Below are positions 1 through 8,997 of a stretch of 64,000 nt of DNA, one piece after another (position 1 is the stretch's first letter; every line of letters starts with the position of its first letter). Source of the DNA: Gilliamella sp. wkB178 (GTDB lineage Bacteria > Pseudomonadota > Gammaproteobacteria > Enterobacterales > Orbaceae); the NCBI RefSeq assembly GCF_001690705.1, contig NZ_LZGK01000011.1:62001-126000 (forward strand), written 5' to 3'. A program made the position numbers and the translations under genes. The notes under the pieces were generated by a model. That model saw only the letters and a program-made list of their open reading frames with translations, was not told the DNA's origin and did not search any database.

Positions 1-2
1 CG

Positions 3-857
3 CGAACTTTGGCAAAATTAGCTAATCATATCGCCAAAAAACAAGTTATTCATCAAGGCGTTTACTGCTTGGCAACCAATACAACCTCATTTATTGACAC
101 CTTAAAAGCCCATGCCATTGATGAAGTTTGGGGCGTCGGCCGCCGCATTGCCGAAAAATTACAAACTTTAGGCATACACAGTGCTTGGGATTTACACCAA
201 GCCGATCTAAAACAAATTAGGCAACAATTTTCCGTAGTTCTAGAGCGGACTGTCTTAGAATTACGTGGCATTGCCTGCATTGAATTAGATGATTTAGCCA
301 CGCCCAAAAAAAATATCATGACCTCGCGTAGTTTTGGCCGTTTAACCGGTGACTTATTTGACTTGCAAGAAGCAATTCGCATGCACGCCTGCCGTGGTGC
401 CGAAAAACTCCGACGGCAACAATCCGTCGCCAATGCCGTAGCGATCTTTTTAAAGACGAATCATTTTCGTAAAGACTTAAACCAATACCACCCATCAATA
501 GTCGTTCCCCTTGCGGTTGCTACTGATGATTCGCGGTTAATCGTTCACGCCGCCCAAAAAGGCTTGCAAGCAATTTATAAAAAAGGATATCTATTTATGA
601 AAGCCGGAGTAATGTTATTGGATCTAAAAGCCAAAAACAGTAATTCGCAATACGATTTATTCACCGACGAATCAACAGTTACATGGCAACAAAAAAATGA
701 CCAATTAATGCAAACAATAGATAACATTAATCGCAAAATGGGCAAAAACACTATCCAACTAGGTGGAACACAACCACAAGCACCTTGGCAAATAAAACGC
801 CAACTACTCAGCCAACGTTACACCACCCGTTGGGACGAGTTGCCATTGGTGAAATAA
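3..857 (+). CDS. umuC: DNA polymerase V catalytic subunit UmuC (3' part)
   Basis: This is the C-terminal two thirds of a Y-family translesion DNA polymerase of the SOS response. The frame is open to the window edge, reading R-T-L-A-K-L-A-N-H, which matches the interior of UmuC, so the TTG at 9 is not the start and the gene begins outside. Visible parts are the helix-hairpin-helix thumb (VWGVGRRIAEKLQTLGI), the little-finger domain (about residues 95-200) and the C-terminal tail ending WDELPLVK, where family members carry the clamp-binding region. In other bacteria UmuC acts with cleaved UmuD at stalled replication forks; umuD would be expected upstream, outside the window. The stop is followed directly by the repeat-rich adhesin array, so this gene marks the conserved chromosomal side of the junction. 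Confidence 0.93.
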   Translation, partial: RTLAKLANHIAKKQVIHQGVYCLATNTTSFIDTLKAHAIDEVWGVGRRIAEKLQTLGIHSAWDLHQADLKQIRQQFSVVLERTVLELRGIACIELDDLATPKKNIMTSRSFGRLTGDLFDLQEAIRMHACRGAEKLRRQQSVANAVAIFLKTNHFRKDLNQYHPSIVVPLAVATDDSRLIVHAAQKGLQAIYKKGYLFMKAGVMLLDLKAKNSNSQYDLFTDESTVTWQQKNDQLMQTIDNINRKMGKNTIQLGGTQPQAPWQIKRQLLSQRYTTRWDELPLVK

Positions 858-970
858 ATGAACCACTAACACTAGCAATAACGCGAATCGTTCTTTATTT
901 AACTTATTTGTTTAAATTCACTATTGTAGTAGTATCAAGCCTAAATTATAACTAATATTAAGTCGATTTT

Positions 971-1008
971 TATACGCAAACATACCCTTCTCAGGAAACA
1001 TCTTGACA
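971..1008 (+). repeat. 38-bp dispersed repeat, copy 1
   Basis: Begins TATACGCAAAC, contains CAGGAAACATCTT and ends GACA. It lies between umuC and structured element B1, about 110 bp from either. Fourteen copies are visible in the window. Confidence 0.8.
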
Positions 1009-1080
1009 TAGATTATTGTGATTTTATTATTTGAATTCGTTAGGTTTCGAGCGTTTTATGGTTGGGTGTTGGTTTTTATT

Positions 1081-1303
1081 CCCCCGCTTAAGTGGTGCCG
1101 AGGGAGGTAATTGGCATAGAACAGCCGGCAGGAAGCCGGGTGAGCCGTGGGCGCACATGGAGGTGCGATACGCGGCGGTTCGTTAAGTGCCAATTAGCGA
1201 GCGAGGGTAGTCACGCAGTGACCACTACTTCCCGCGGGGTGTGGGGAGATTGTTAAGAGGGATTCACACCAATCCCTCTTAACGCCTAAGCGGCAGCGTG
1301 ACT
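1081..1303 (+). repeat. structured intergenic element B1
   Basis: This GC-rich block can fold extensively. CCCCGC near 1082 pairs with GCGGGG near 1234; TAATTGGCA pairs with TGCCAATTA; there are local hairpins CCGGC-aggaa-GCCGG and GTCAC-gca-GTGAC; and a terminal 13-bp perfect hairpin, GTTAAGAGGGATT with AATCCCTCTTAAC, lies at 1252-1283. Just upstream, at 1039-1068, is a short stretch (GTTAGGTTTCGAGCG) that is also the edge of the A elements. No coding frame is evident. It may be a structured RNA or a non-autonomous mobile element. Confidence 0.75.
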
Positions 1304-1317
1304 AATGAGCCAATTTT

Positions 1318-1355
1318 TATACGCAAACATACCCTTCTCAGGAAACATCTTAACA
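1318..1355 (+). repeat. 38-bp dispersed repeat, copy 2
   Basis: Starts TATACGCAAACATACCC and ends TTAACA. It sits between element B1 and the terminator of adhesin copy 1, so here the repeat is on the 3' side of the gene. Confidence 0.8.
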
Positions 1356-1360
1356 AACAT

Positions 1361-1391
1361 AAAAGTGCCAGCGCTGTGGCTGGCATTTTTA
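1361..1391 (-). terminator. second terminator after adhesin 1 (two-way)
   Basis: TGCCAGC and GCTGGCA form a 7-bp stem with a 6-base loop, with A-run and T-run on opposite sides, so it can stop transcription from either direction. Confidence 0.75.
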
Positions 1392-1419
1392 AAAAGCGGC
1401 TCGGGTTGCCCCTGCCGCT
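1391..1419 (-). terminator. intrinsic terminator of adhesin 1
   Basis: On the minus strand AGCGGC pairs with GCCGCT, followed by a run of T. It lies about 75 bp past the adhesin stop and is present after all six copies. Confidence 0.8.
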
Positions 1420-1463
1420 GCAACCGTCCTGTTGCTGCTTAACCCTTATTAAACACCCGCGAC

Positions 1464-1498
1464 TTAAGGATTAAGGACTAAGAACTAAGGACTAAGGA
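1464..1498 (-). repeat. 7-bp tandem repeat over the stop of adhesin 1, 5 units
   Basis: Five units of the type TTAAGGA or CTAAGAA (plus strand) run through the stop codon and the last codon. The unit number differs among the six copies (4 to 6). Confidence 0.85.
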
Positions 1499-2922
1499 TA
1501 GGCGCAAACCGCTTCGCCTCCGCTTATGGTGTTGGAGTCGCCGAGGATCGAGTAGACACCGAACTGGCGCGAACCGTCGCTATCGCTTGTCAAGTGATAG
1601 CTGCCGACGAAGCCGGCGGCTTCGCCATACTCGAGTATGGCGCCCCATTCGGCGAACAAACCAGCACCAATATTACGTTGGTAATAATTACCATCTGATG
1701 ACGGCGTGGCGACTGGCCAAGGATTACTTTGACACCAAGAGTCAACACACACCGCATTAGTTAAGTCTTTGACCTGGGGTAGACGGTAACCACCGCCTAA
1801 ACTACTACACCAGGATGATTGGTTAGGATAAGTATCATATTTATTTCCGCGGGTGACGAACCAATGCTGTAACTTAAAACCATATTTTAATACCTCGTTA
1901 TTACTACTATCTTTACCGACTAACACGAATGTCTGTGGCAAAGTGGGTCTAGCAATACTACCCGGTGAGGCTGATTGTTGTTGGGCTGCTGTTGCCGCCG
2001 GACCTGTGAGAGTAACGCGCACCGAAGAAGCTCCATCAGGGTTAAAACAACCGAAGTAACCAACACATGAATCTCGCGGAGGGTTAACGGTCATAGTGGC
2101 AGTAATACCACCTTGAGTGACAGTTGGCCAAGTTAAAGTTGCGGCATCAATACCGCCTACCAATAAATCAAAATATAGATTATTAGCCCCTGTAGTCGGG
2201 AAATTACGACTGTAACTTGATGACTCAGTGGATTGCACCAGGAAGCCTTTAGGCCAGTTCCAGATAGTGGCGGGGCCGGCGAAGTTATAGTTTATGCCGT
2301 CAATTGTCTCACTATTTTTACCAAATGCCAGATCCGGGCGGACGTAACAGATTTTAAGTGGGGGACTGATATAATAAGTAGCAGTACCACCGCTGAAACT
2401 ACTACTATTAGGCAGCCCATACTGAGTGGCTAAACTACCAGCAGTACTGGTTAATTCCACTTTATAAGGGGCACCATTACAAGCACTTAAAACAGTATTT
2501 CGACTCACTGCTTGATTGTCTTTATCGGTAATACGCACGCTTAAATCACCGGTAGCGGTAGTACCGTTAACACCCTGACCATCACCATCATCATCGCCCC
2601 AATAATTATACGGGGCACCAATTAGAGCGTTTAAGGTGATTGAATCAGTAGTAGGTGGCACCAACATACCAATATCGGTAAAGCGCTGGTTTTCCTTGAG
2701 TAATACTATTGGATTACTTGCAGTTGAGGTATTGTCGGCTGGTGTATAAGTGATTTTAGTTGTGCCATCAGAGATAGTAATACCTAATAGACCATCACCC
2801 GTAGTAACCTTAGTTACCCCATTATCAAAGGTTAAATACGGCTGAGTACCATGAATTACCTGGGCGGTAGTGGCGGACAACGCTTGGGTAGTAGTAGCAT
2901 ACGGCAATAATAGCCACGGCAC
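1492..2922 (-). CDS. secreted adhesin, DUF823-type, hypervariable C-terminus (copy 1)
   Basis: Predicted exported adhesin of about 475 residues. A hydrophobic segment (LLLPYATTTQALSA) with an AxA-like cleavage site is followed by a conserved body with an acidic DDDGDGQG stretch, several cysteines, a VLVGKDSSNNEV strand typical of DUF823/invasin-type adhesion domains, and a DUF1566-like end (GGGYRLPQVKDLTNAV, then QRNIGAGLFAEWG). The last 55 residues or so, ending VCAYP, are hypervariable among copies. This copy is one of the two more divergent: its variable codons include GAA, GGA and ATA, and LTSD replaces WTSD. The listed start is a GTG equivalent to the ATG of sister copies. The same frame stays open upstream to about 3197 without a start codon, so true translation probably begins further upstream, behind the 7-bp repeat tract. 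Family assignment is from memory of the family, not from a search. Confidence 0.78.
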   Translation of the reverse strand: MPWLLLPYATTTQALSATTAQVIHGTQPYLTFDNGVTKVTTGDGLLGITISDGTTKITYTPADNTSTASNPIVLLKENQRFTDIGMLVPPTTDSITLNALIGAPYNYWGDDDGDGQGVNGTTATGDLSVRITDKDNQAVSRNTVLSACNGAPYKVELTSTAGSLATQYGLPNSSSFSGGTATYYISPPLKICYVRPDLAFGKNSETIDGINYNFAGPATIWNWPKGFLVQSTESSSYSRNFPTTGANNLYFDLLVGGIDAATLTWPTVTQGGITATMTVNPPRDSCVGYFGCFNPDGASSVRVTLTGPAATAAQQQSASPGSIARPTLPQTFVLVGKDSSNNEVLKYGFKLQHWFVTRGNKYDTYPNQSSWCSSLGGGYRLPQVKDLTNAVCVDSWCQSNPWPVATPSSDGNYYQRNIGAGLFAEWGAILEYGEAAGFVGSYHLTSDSDGSRQFGVYSILGDSNTISGGEAVCAYP

Positions 2923-3162
2923 TAAAGCTAAACCACGCTTTAAGCTAAAACCTAAACGCGGCTGGCGCTTAATTGGTAATAATGGCGATAACTGCCGATT
3001 TGGCGGTAATGGTGTTAATGATTTTAGCTGCTGATTTGGGTAGTTGGGTTGCCGACGGTGCGTAGCTAAATCATGGACTAAATCGGGGGCTAAATTATTA
3101 CTTTGGTGAAATGAGTTAACTACAGTGTATTGAGATAGATTTTGGACGTAAAGCTGCCAGTG

Positions 3163-3183
3163 CTTGTGTCTTGTGTCTTGTGT
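3163..3183 (-). repeat. 7-bp tandem repeat (ACACAAG x3) in the 5' coding frame of adhesin 1
   Basis: Three perfect units lie just after an ATG at 3198-3200 (reading MPYTGRHKTQ). The adhesin frame downstream of the tract is open from here to the gene but out of phase with that ATG; one more or two fewer units would put them in phase. Confidence 0.85.
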
Positions 3184-3400
3184 CTTCCAGTATAAGGCAT
3201 GATGAAGATTCCGTCAAGTAATTTTATGTTTTATTTACACTTTTCCATCTGAGTGCGCGAAATTTAACCTCCGCACCACTCATCGATAAAAGTATATCGC
3301 CTTGATAAATTTTAACTACTGTTTTGTTAAGTTTATTTGTAAAGAATAGTAAAGATGAAGGCATTGGCTTTATTTTTAAGCTGGGTTTGGGTTGGGTTTT

Positions 3401-3438
3401 TATACTGAAACGTATACCTCTCAGTAAACATCTTGACA
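3401..3438 (+). repeat. 38-bp dispersed repeat, copy 3
   Basis: TATACTGAAACGTATACC variant with AGTAAACATC instead of AGGAAACATC. It marks the promoter-side end of the adhesin 1 unit, about 200 bp upstream of the ATG that precedes the 7-bp repeats. Confidence 0.8.
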
Positions 3439-3460
3439 GGAAAGTTAATTATTTAAAGCC

Positions 3461-3720
3461 GTTAGGTTTCGAGCGTTTTATAGTTAGGTGATTATTTTAA
3501 TTGCGGAGTTAACGCTCGAGTAAGGGAATTTTAACGCGAAAATTCCCTTACAACCCAAACGCGGGCCTGCAGATGGTGGTCTGCGACTGTCCTCCGCCTT
3601 CGCTTGGTCTTAACGCACCGGTCGTGATTTGTTCCTACAAAGCACTCCCTCGGCAAACTTCCCTGTTTGCCGTGCTAACCTCACTCAGTTGTCGGCACCA
3701 TCTAACGGCCAATTTAACAC
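3461..3720 (-). repeat. structured intergenic element A1
   Basis: It contains a perfect 13-bp hairpin (GTAAGGGAATTTT with AAAATTCCCTTAC) beside a GC-rich foldable block. On the minus strand the order is block then hairpin, as in the B elements on the plus strand. Shared words with B include TGCCGAGGGAG and CGTTAAG. A TTCGAGCG/CGCTCGAG inverted repeat lies at the edge. No open frame is convincing. Confidence 0.75.
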
Positions 3721-3782
3721 CTTAACAACAAGACTATTATGAAATTAATTGGTTTTTACTTCCCACGGGGTGTGGGGAGATT

Positions 3783-3814
3783 GTTAACAGGGATTCACAC
3801 CAATCCCTCTTAAC
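3783..3814 (+). repeat. B-type terminal hairpin, isolated
   Basis: Only the end of a B element is left here: GTTAACAGGGATT against AATCCCTCTTAAC, with one mismatch in an otherwise 13-bp stem. It lies directly before the terminator of adhesin 2. Confidence 0.7.
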
Positions 3815-3815
3815 G

Positions 3816-3844
3816 AAAAAGCGGCTCGGGTTGCCCCTGCCGCT
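3816..3844 (-). terminator. intrinsic terminator of adhesin 2
   Basis: AGCGGC/GCCGCT stem with a T-run on the minus strand; the second two-way hairpin found after copies 1, 3 and 6 is absent. Confidence 0.8.
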
Positions 3845-3898
3845 GCAACTGTCCTTTGGTTGCTTAAACTTTATTACTCCTTATTAAACACCCGTGAC

Positions 3899-3940
3899 TT
3901 AAGGATTAAGGATTAAGGACTAAGAACTAAGGACTAAGGA
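3899..3940 (-). repeat. 7-bp tandem repeat over the stop of adhesin 2, 6 units
   Basis: The longest of the six arrays. The stop codon occupies 3934-3936 inside the last unit. Confidence 0.85.
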
Positions 3941-5355
3941 TAGGCACAAACCCCGGTAAGGCTGAGGGAGGGATTGGCGCTGCGAACGTCGCCGAGGCTC
4001 GAGTCGACATAGAACTGGTTCGAACCGTCGCTGTCGCTTGTCCAGTAGACGTAGTAGGCGAAGCCGGCAGCGGTATAAGTGATCATGCTGCCCCATTCGG
4101 CGAACAAACCAGCACCAATATTACGTTGGTAACGATTCTCAGTTGATGACGGCGTGGCGCCCACTGCTCCTTGGCACCAAGAGCCTGAATTAGTTCCCGA
4201 ACACACCGCGTTTGTTAAGTCTTTAACCTGGGGTAGACGGTAACCGCCGCCTAAACTACTACACCAGGATGAGTGGTTAGGATAAGTATATTTATTAGTT
4301 CCGCGGTTGACGAACCAATGCTGTAACTCAAAACCATAGCTTAATACCTCGTTATTACTACTATCTTTACCGACTAACACGAATGTCTGTGGTAAAGTGG
4401 GTCTAGCGATACTACCCGGTGAGGCTGATTGTTGTTGGGATGTTGTTGCCACCGGACCGGTGAGGGTGACGCGGATGTTATTAGCATTATCGGGGGATGG
4501 CGTCATGGTAGCGGTAATACCTCCTTGGCTGACTGTTGGCCATGTCAATGCTGAACCTTTAATACCACCTATGTCTAAATCAAAATACAGATTATTAGCA
4601 CCGGTAGTCGGGAAGTTACGACTGTAACCTGATGACTCAGTGGATTGCACTAGGAAGCCTTTATCTGGGTTCCAGATAGTGGCGGGGCCGGCGAAGATGC
4701 CGGCGCCAAAATCAAGATTCGGCCGGGCGTAACAGATTTTAGGTGGCGCTTTAGGACTGATATAATAAGTGGCAGTACTACCTGTGAAATTACTACTATT
4801 GGGTAGCCCATACTGGGTGGTTAAACTACCAGCTGTACTAGTTAATTGCACTTTATAAGGTGCTTTACATAAATCTAAGCTGGCACTACGACTCACGGCT
4901 TGATTTGTATTATCGGTAATACTCACAGTTAAATTACCGCTAGCGGTAATACCATTAGCACCCTGACCATCACCATCATCATCACCCCAATAATTATACG
5001 GGGCACCAATTAAAGCGCTTAAGGCTATGGAGTTGGCATTTGTAGGTACCAGCATCTGTACATCAGCTAAAGTTTCTCCTACATTAGGTAACACTATAGG
5101 TGTAGTCGCTGAAGTATTGGTTGCCGGAGTGAAGCGAGCACCGTTGGAAAGTTTAATACCTAACAGATCATCTGTAGTCGTGACCTTAGTTACCCCATTA
5201 TCAAAGGTTAAATATGGCGCACTACCATGGATTACCTGGGCGGTAGTAGCCGACAACGCTTGGGTAGTGGTAGCATACGGCAACAATAGCAACGGCATTA
5301 AGGCTAAACAACGCTTTAAGCTAAAACCTAAACGCGGTTGGTGCTTAATGGGCAA
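3934..5355 (-). CDS. secreted adhesin, DUF823-type, hypervariable C-terminus (copy 2)
   Basis: 473 residues from a TTG, which is not a convincing start; it gives a longer basic region (KHQPRLGFSLKR) before the hydrophobic LMPLLLLPY segment, showing that the signal sequence continues upstream of the ATG seen in other copies. The body matches the other copies closely. The variable region covers 3934-4143: four codons before YQRNIGAGLF read ACT GAG AAT CGT, and the end carries YYVYWTSDSDGSNQF and VCAYP. Here the variable codons are almost all NNC or NNT. The frame is open upstream to about 5525. It is the second of four units in tandem, all transcribed leftwards, each with its own leader and terminator, so they are not one operon. 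Confidence 0.8.
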   Translation of the reverse strand: MPIKHQPRLGFSLKRCLALMPLLLLPYATTTQALSATTAQVIHGSAPYLTFDNGVTKVTTTDDLLGIKLSNGARFTPATNTSATTPIVLPNVGETLADVQMLVPTNANSIALSALIGAPYNYWGDDDGDGQGANGITASGNLTVSITDNTNQAVSRSASLDLCKAPYKVQLTSTAGSLTTQYGLPNSSNFTGSTATYYISPKAPPKICYARPNLDFGAGIFAGPATIWNPDKGFLVQSTESSGYSRNFPTTGANNLYFDLDIGGIKGSALTWPTVSQGGITATMTPSPDNANNIRVTLTGPVATTSQQQSASPGSIARPTLPQTFVLVGKDSSNNEVLSYGFELQHWFVNRGTNKYTYPNHSSWCSSLGGGYRLPQVKDLTNAVCSGTNSGSWCQGAVGATPSSTENRYQRNIGAGLFAEWGSMITYTAAGFAYYVYWTSDSDGSNQFYVDSSLGDVRSANPSLSLTGVCAYP

Positions 5356-5490
5356 TAATGGCGGTAATTGCCGATTATGCCGGCGGCACGAGACTAAATC
5401 GGGGATTAAATCGGCGACTAAATTATCACTTCGGTGAAATGAGTCAATTACAGTGTGTTGAGATAGATTTTGGACATAAAGCTGCCAGTG

Positions 5491-5511
5491 CTTGTGTCTT
5501 GTGTCTTGTGT
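5491..5511 (-). repeat. 7-bp tandem repeat (ACACAAG x3) in the 5' coding frame of adhesin 2
   Basis: Preceding ATG at 5526-5528; the adhesin frame is displaced by one base relative to it. Confidence 0.85.
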
Positions 5512-5716
5512 CTTCCAGTATAAAGCATGATGAAGATTCCGTCAAGTAATTTTATGTTTTATTTACACTTTTTCCATTCGAGTGCGCGAAAAACAACCTC
5601 CGCACCACTCATCGCTAAAAGTATATCGCCTTGATAAAATTTAACTACTGTTTTGTTAAGTTTATTTGTAAAGAATAGTAAAGATGAAGGATTATCCTTG
5701 CGGAATTGGCCATTTT

Positions 5717-5754
5717 TATACTGAAATATACCCCTCTCAGGAAACATCTTAACA
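5717..5754 (+). repeat. 38-bp dispersed repeat, copy 4
   Basis: TATACTGAAATATACCCC form ending TTAACA; promoter-side end of the adhesin 2 unit. Confidence 0.8.
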
Positions 5755-5774
5755 GAAGTTAATTATTTAAATCG

Positions 5775-6034
5775 GTTAGGTTTCGAGCGTTTTACGATTT
5801 GGTGATTATATTAATTACAGAGTTAACGCTCGAGTAAGGGAATTTTAGCGCGAAAATTCCCTTACAACCCAAACGCGGGCCTGCAGAAGGTGGTCTGCGA
5901 CTGCCCTCCGCCTTCGCTTGGTCTTAACGCACCGGTCGTGATTTGTTCCTACAAAGCACTCCCTCGGCAAACCTCCCTGTTTGCCGTGCTAACCGCCCTC
6001 AGTTGTCGGCACCATCTAACGGCCAATTTAACAC
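5775..6034 (-). repeat. structured intergenic element A2
   Basis: Full-length A element, nearly identical to A1, with the 13-bp GTAAGGG hairpin intact. A B element follows about 60 bp further on, facing it. Confidence 0.75.
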
Positions 6035-6095
6035 CAACACCTTAACACCTTTACCTAATGTTGAATTAATTGATTTTTATGGTTGTTGTCTTTAT

Positions 6096-6317
6096 CCCCC
6101 GCTTAAGTGGTGCCGAGGGAGGTAATTGGCATAGAACAGCCGGCAGGAAGCCGGGTGAGCCGTGGGCGCACAGGGAAGTGCGATACGCGGCGGTTCGTTA
6201 AGTGCCAATTAGCGAGCGAGGGTAGTCACGCAGTGACCACTACTTCCCGCGGGGTGTGGGGAGATTGTTAAGAGGGATTCACACCAATCCCTCTTAACGC
6301 CTAAGCGGCAGCGTGAC
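6096..6317 (+). repeat. structured intergenic element B2
   Basis: Full-length B element with terminal hairpin at 6267-6298. The apical loop of the GCGCAC/GTGCG hairpin differs from B1 while the stem is kept. Confidence 0.75.
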
Positions 6318-6331
6318 TGATTAGTCAATTT

Positions 6332-6369
6332 TATACGCAAACGTATACTTCTCAGGAAACATCTTGACA
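6332..6369 (+). repeat. 38-bp dispersed repeat, copy 5
   Basis: TATACGCAAACGTATAC form; lies between B2 and the terminators of adhesin 3, the same arrangement as copy 2 of the repeat. Confidence 0.8.
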
Positions 6370-6374
6370 AGCAT

Positions 6375-6404
6375 AACAATGCCAGCGCTGTGGCTGGCAT
6401 TTTT
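6375..6404 (-). terminator. second terminator after adhesin 3 (two-way)
   Basis: TGCCAGC/GCTGGCA stem with a flanking T-run on the plus side. Confidence 0.7.
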
Positions 6405-6433
6405 AAAAAGCGGCTCGGGTTGCCCCTGCCGCT
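6405..6433 (-). terminator. intrinsic terminator of adhesin 3
   Basis: AGCGGC/GCCGCT stem and T-run on the minus strand. Confidence 0.8.
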
Positions 6434-6487
6434 GCAACCGTCCTTTTATTACTTAAACTTTATTACCCCTTATTAAACACCCGTGAC

Positions 6488-6522
6488 TTAAGGATTAAGG
6501 TCTAAGAACTAAGGACTAAGGA
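6488..6522 (-). repeat. 7-bp tandem repeat over the stop of adhesin 3, 5 units
   Basis: One unit carries a T (TTAAGGT) that is shared only with copy 6, hinting at a common origin of these two 3' ends. Confidence 0.85.
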
Positions 6523-7868
6523 TAGGCACAAACCCCGTTAGGGCTGAGGGAGGGAAAGTTGCTGTAAACGTTGCCGATGTACGATTCGACAGTGAACTGG
6601 TTCGAACCGTTGCTGTCAGGTGTCCAGTAGTAGTAGTTGACGAAGCCGGCAGCGGTATAATAGTGCATGCCGCCCCATTCGGTGAACAAACCCGCACCAA
6701 TATTACGTTGGTAATTATTTTGAGTTGATGCCGGCGTGGCGCCCACTGCTCCTGTACGCACAGCATTAGTTAAGTCTTTGACCTGGGACAGACGGTAACC
6801 GCCGCCTAAACTACGACACCAGGATGAGGTGTTAGCAAGATTATCTTGTTTAGTTCCGCGGTGGACGAACCACTGCTGTAACTTAAAACCATATTTTAAT
6901 ACCTCATTATTACTACTATCTTTACCTACCAACACGAATGTCTGTGGCAAGCTGGGTCTAGCGATACTACCCAGTGTGTCTGAATCTGAATACCATTGGG
7001 ATGCTGTTGCCGCCGGACCGGTGAGGGTGACGCGGATGTTATTAGCATTATCGGGGGATGGCGTCATGGTAGCCGTTATACCTCCTTGGCTGACTGTTGG
7101 CCATGTCAATTCTGAACCTTTAATACCACCTATGTCTAAATCAAAATACAGATTATTAGCCCCGGTAGTCGGGAAGTTACGACTGTAACCTGATGACTCA
7201 GTGGATTGCACCAGGAAGCCTTTAGTTGGGTTCCAGATAGTGGCGGGGCCGGCGTAGTCGCCGGTGCCCCAGGTCAGATTCGGCCGGGCGTAACAAATTG
7301 TAGGCACGGCTTTAGGACTGATATAATAAGTGGCGGTACCACCGCTGAAACTACTACTATTAGGCAGCCCATACTGGGTGGTTAAACTACCAGCTGTACT
7401 GGTTAATTGCACTATATAAGGCGCTTGACAGATATCTAAGCTGGCACTACGGCTCACGACTTGATTGTCTTTATCGGTAATACTAACACTTAAATCACCG
7501 CTAGCAGTTATACCATTAGCACCCTGGCCATCACCATCATCATCGCCCCAATAATTATACGGGGCACCAATTAGAGCGTTTAAGGCGATGGAATTGGTAT
7601 TGGTAGGCACCAGCATACCAATATCGGTAAAGCGCTGGTTGGCTACCCTGAGCACTATTGGGTTGGCTGCGGTTGAAGTATTATCCGGTGTGTAGGTGGT
7701 TCGAGTAGTACCGTCAGAGATGGTAATACTTAGTAGAGCTTCCGTAGTGGTAACCTTAGTTACCCCATTATCAAAGGTTAAATATGGCTGACTACCATGG
7801 ATTACCTGGGCCGTAGTAGCCGACAACGCTTGGGTAGTAGTAGCATACGGCAATAACAACAACGGCAT
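6516..7868 (-). CDS. secreted adhesin, DUF823-type, hypervariable C-terminus (copy 3)
   Basis: 450 residues from an ATG (MPLLLLPY) that lacks both a ribosome binding site and a basic n-region, so it is probably internal; the frame is open upstream to about 8115 and there encodes FSLKRCLAL. The segment WCRSLGGGYRLSQVKDLTNAV is followed by a deletion of the SGT..SWCQG loop present in copies 2, 4 and 6. The variable region is 6516-6725 and includes NYYYWTPDSNGSNQF; the usual AGC of WTSD is CCT here. The leader also carries an intact 17-codon reading frame (8150-8203). Confidence 0.8.
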   Translation of the reverse strand: MPLLLLPYATTTQALSATTAQVIHGSQPYLTFDNGVTKVTTTEALLSITISDGTTRTTYTPDNTSTAANPIVLRVANQRFTDIGMLVPTNTNSIALNALIGAPYNYWGDDDGDGQGANGITASGDLSVSITDKDNQVVSRSASLDICQAPYIVQLTSTAGSLTTQYGLPNSSSFSGGTATYYISPKAVPTICYARPNLTWGTGDYAGPATIWNPTKGFLVQSTESSGYSRNFPTTGANNLYFDLDIGGIKGSELTWPTVSQGGITATMTPSPDNANNIRVTLTGPAATASQWYSDSDTLGSIARPSLPQTFVLVGKDSSNNEVLKYGFKLQQWFVHRGTKQDNLANTSSWCRSLGGGYRLSQVKDLTNAVRTGAVGATPASTQNNYQRNIGAGLFTEWGGMHYYTAAGFVNYYYWTPDSNGSNQFTVESYIGNVYSNFPSLSPNGVCAYP

Positions 7869-8081
7869 TAAGGCTAAACAACGCTTTAAGCTAAAACTAA
7901 AACGCGGCCTACACTTAATTAGTGATAATGGTGGTAATTGCTGATTTTGGTAACTAGGTTGCCGATTATGCCGACGGTGCGGGGCTAAATCTGGGATTAA
8001 ATTGGGGACTAAATTATCACTTCGGTGAAATGAGTCAACTATAGTGTATTGAGATAGATTTTGGACGTAAAGCTGCCAGTG

Positions 8082-8102
8082 CTTGTGTCTTGTGTCTTGT
8101 GT
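8082..8102 (-). repeat. 7-bp tandem repeat (ACACAAG x3) in the 5' coding frame of adhesin 3
   Basis: Preceding ATG at 8117-8119, again out of phase by one base with the adhesin frame. Confidence 0.85.
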
Positions 8103-8320
8103 CTTCCAGTATAAGGCATGATGAAGATTCCGTCAAGTAATTTTATGTTTTATTTACATTTTTTCCATTCGAGTGCGCGAAAAATAACCTCCGTACCACT
8201 CATCACTAAAAGTATATCGCCTTGATAAAATTTAACTACTATTTTGTTGAGTTTATTTGTAAAGAATAGTAAAGATGAAGGCATTGGCTTTATTTTTAAG
8301 CTGGATTTGGGTTGAGTTTT

Positions 8321-8358
8321 TATACTGAAACGTATACCTCTCAGGAAACATCTTAACG
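8321..8358 (+). repeat. 38-bp dispersed repeat, copy 6
   Basis: TATACTGAAACGTATACC form ending TTAACG rather than TTGACA; promoter-side end of the adhesin 3 unit. Confidence 0.8.
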
Positions 8359-8386
8359 GGTGTGTTGGGTTTTACTAATTATATTC

Positions 8387-8646
8387 GTTAGGTTTCGAGC
8401 GTTTTACGATTTGGTGATTATTTTAATTGCGGAGTTAACGCTCGAGTAAGGGAATTTTAACGCGAAAATTCCCTTACAACCCAAACGCGGGCCTGCAGAT
8501 GGTGGTCTGCGACTACCCTCCGCCTTCGCTTGGTCTTAACGCACCGGTCGTGATTTGTTCCTACAAAGCACTCCCTCGGCAAACCTCCCTGTTTGCCGTG
8601 CTAACCGCCCTCAGTTGTCGGCACCATCTAACGGCCAATTTAACAC
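8387..8646 (-). repeat. structured intergenic element A3
   Basis: Full-length A element, same order and hairpin as A1. Confidence 0.75.
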
Positions 8647-8711
8647 CTAAAAACCTATTATCTAAATGACTTAATACCCTAACCTATTGCAGAATGCTGT
8701 CGGTTTTAATT

Positions 8712-8914
8712 CCCCGCTTAAGTGGTGCCGAGGGAAGTAATTGGCATAGAACAGCCGGCAGGAAGCCGGATGAGCCGTGGGCGCACAGGGAGGTGCGATA
8801 CGCGGCGGTTCGTTAAGTGCCAATTAGCGAGCGAGGGTAGTCACGCAGTGACCACTACTTCCCGCGGGGTGTGGGGAGATTGTTAAGAGGGATTCACATC
8901 AATCCCTGTTAACG
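8712..8914 (+). repeat. structured intergenic element B3
   Basis: B element whose terminal hairpin (8882-8913) has one mismatch; it runs straight into the terminator of adhesin 4, without a 38-bp repeat in between. Confidence 0.75.
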
Positions 8915-8943
8915 AAAAAGCGGCTCGGGTTGCCTCTGCCGCA
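8915..8943 (-). terminator. intrinsic terminator of adhesin 4
   Basis: Stem slightly weakened relative to the other copies (GCTGC for GCGGC on the minus strand), T-run retained. Confidence 0.7.
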
Positions 8944-8997
8944 GCAACCGTCCTTTTATTACTTAAACTTTATTATTCCTTATTAAACACCCGTGAC

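Noticed and set aside
1252-1283. GTTAAGA...TCTTAAC hairpin as an integron attC site
   Set aside because: The ends resemble GTTRRRY/RYYYAAC but the seventh base does not fit, the stem is a perfect 13-bp hairpin without the extrahelical bases of attC, and no integron integrase is present. The only integrase is phage-type.
3163-3183. 7-bp tandem repeats as a CRISPR or microsatellite without function
   Set aside because: The units are contiguous with no spacers, so this is not CRISPR; position between ATG and coding frame in all six copies argues against a chance microsatellite.
6829-7188. Plus-strand frames of 60-136 codons across the adhesin genes
   Set aside because: They are antisense shadows that recur in every copy because the genes are repeated, with no start signals and no recognisable domains.
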